Shown here piece after piece: positions 5,200 through 5,333 of a stretch of DNA of 5,333 nucleotides. Source of the stretch: Eubacterium sp. (GTDB lineage: Bacteria; Bacillota; Clostridia; Lachnospirales; Lachnospiraceae). Location of the stretch: contig DNFT01000090.1 in NCBI GenBank assembly GCA_003486385.1, positions 19,782 through 25,114 of the forward strand, read 5' to 3'. How positions within the stretch are numbered: position 1 is the stretch's first letter; each line of letters starts with the position of its first letter. Made by a program: the position numbers and the translations under genes. The notes under the pieces are model-generated. The model was not told the origin of the DNA. It did not search any database and saw only the letters and a program-made list of their open reading frames with translations.

Positions 5200-5300
5200 C
5201 CGGAGTTTAACGGACGTAGTGCCGCAGATTCTGCAGTGCTTTCTCAGGGTTTGAAGGGCAGATATAAGCGTCCTCTCACAAGTCATGATCTTATAGGTTT
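5200..5300 (+). other. intergenic stretch after the HD-GYP gene with a weak hairpin
   Basis: A hairpin at 5218-5240 has stem GCAG/CTGC around ATT, one C-A mismatch, then five more pairs including two G-U. It is followed by TTCTC rather than a T-run, so it is at best a weak terminator 19 nt past the stop codon. No other RNA gene or clear promoter is visible here. Confidence 0.35.
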
Positions 5301-5333
5301 ATGAAAAGGAAAACGGTACAGACGAAATATGAT
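5301..5333 (+). CDS. possible start of a further gene, cut by the window edge
   Basis: An ATG at 5301 opens a frame of 11 codons (MKRKTVQTKYD) that runs to the end of the window without a stop. The only upstream purine run is AGG (5295-5297), 3 nt before the ATG, which is too close and weak. Another ATG at 5329 has AAGGA about 19 nt upstream, which is too far. The fragment is too short to assign a family. It is on the same strand as the HD-GYP gene, 101 nt downstream. Confidence 0.25.
   Translation, partial: MKRKTVQTKYD

Noticed and set aside
1..5333. Mobile element, CRISPR array, phage or toxin-antitoxin genes
   Set aside because: No transposase, integrase, repeat-spacer pattern, terminal repeats or paired small genes were seen anywhere in the window.

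Overview
The window looks like an ordinary chromosomal segment of a low-to-moderate GC Bacillota, most likely a clostridium of the Lachnospiraceae type. Three things point there: a SAM-I (S-box) riboswitch with an intrinsic terminator ahead of metK, a VanS/PhoR-like two-component pair written sensor first, and a stand-alone HD-GYP protein of the layout common in clostridia. The species cannot be fixed from the sequence alone. There is no sign of a phage, insertion sequence, CRISPR array, tRNA or rRNA.

The left 3.9 kb is transcribed on the minus strand, so its genes read from high to low coordinates. First come a sigma-A-like promoter (about 3916-3888), a SAM-I aptamer (3777-3666) and a terminator hairpin (3643-3619). 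The metK gene follows (3539-2355, methionine adenosyltransferase, 394 aa). A 120-nt gap after metK holds a strong 12-bp hairpin (2307-2281), an 18-bp palindrome (2277-2260) and an extended -10 element (2246-2238). Then come a membrane sensor histidine kinase (2214-703, 503 aa) and an OmpR/PhoB-family response regulator (710-21, 229 aa). These two overlap by 8 nt and are almost certainly translationally coupled. The last 57 bases at the left edge form a 13-bp inverted repeat across the regulator stop codon.

The right part is transcribed on the plus strand. A near-consensus promoter (TTGACT-17-TATACT, 4017-4045) drives an HD-GYP protein (4081-5199, 372 aa), predicted to hydrolyse cyclic di-GMP. 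Its codon use differs clearly from that of metK. The divergent intergenic region (about 300 bp between the riboswitch and the HD-GYP gene) is AT-rich and holds both promoters and several dyad elements, the clearest a 24-bp interrupted palindrome at 3934-3957. The last 134 bp have only a weak hairpin and a possible start of another gene (5301 onward).

The genes do not form one pathway. metK is a housekeeping gene under SAM feedback, the kinase/regulator pair is a signalling operon for an unknown extracellular cue, and the HD-GYP protein acts in second-messenger turnover. I found no convincing undescribed multi-gene system. The items most worth a second look are regulatory: the switching helices of the riboswitch, the palindromes, and the left-edge inverted repeat.
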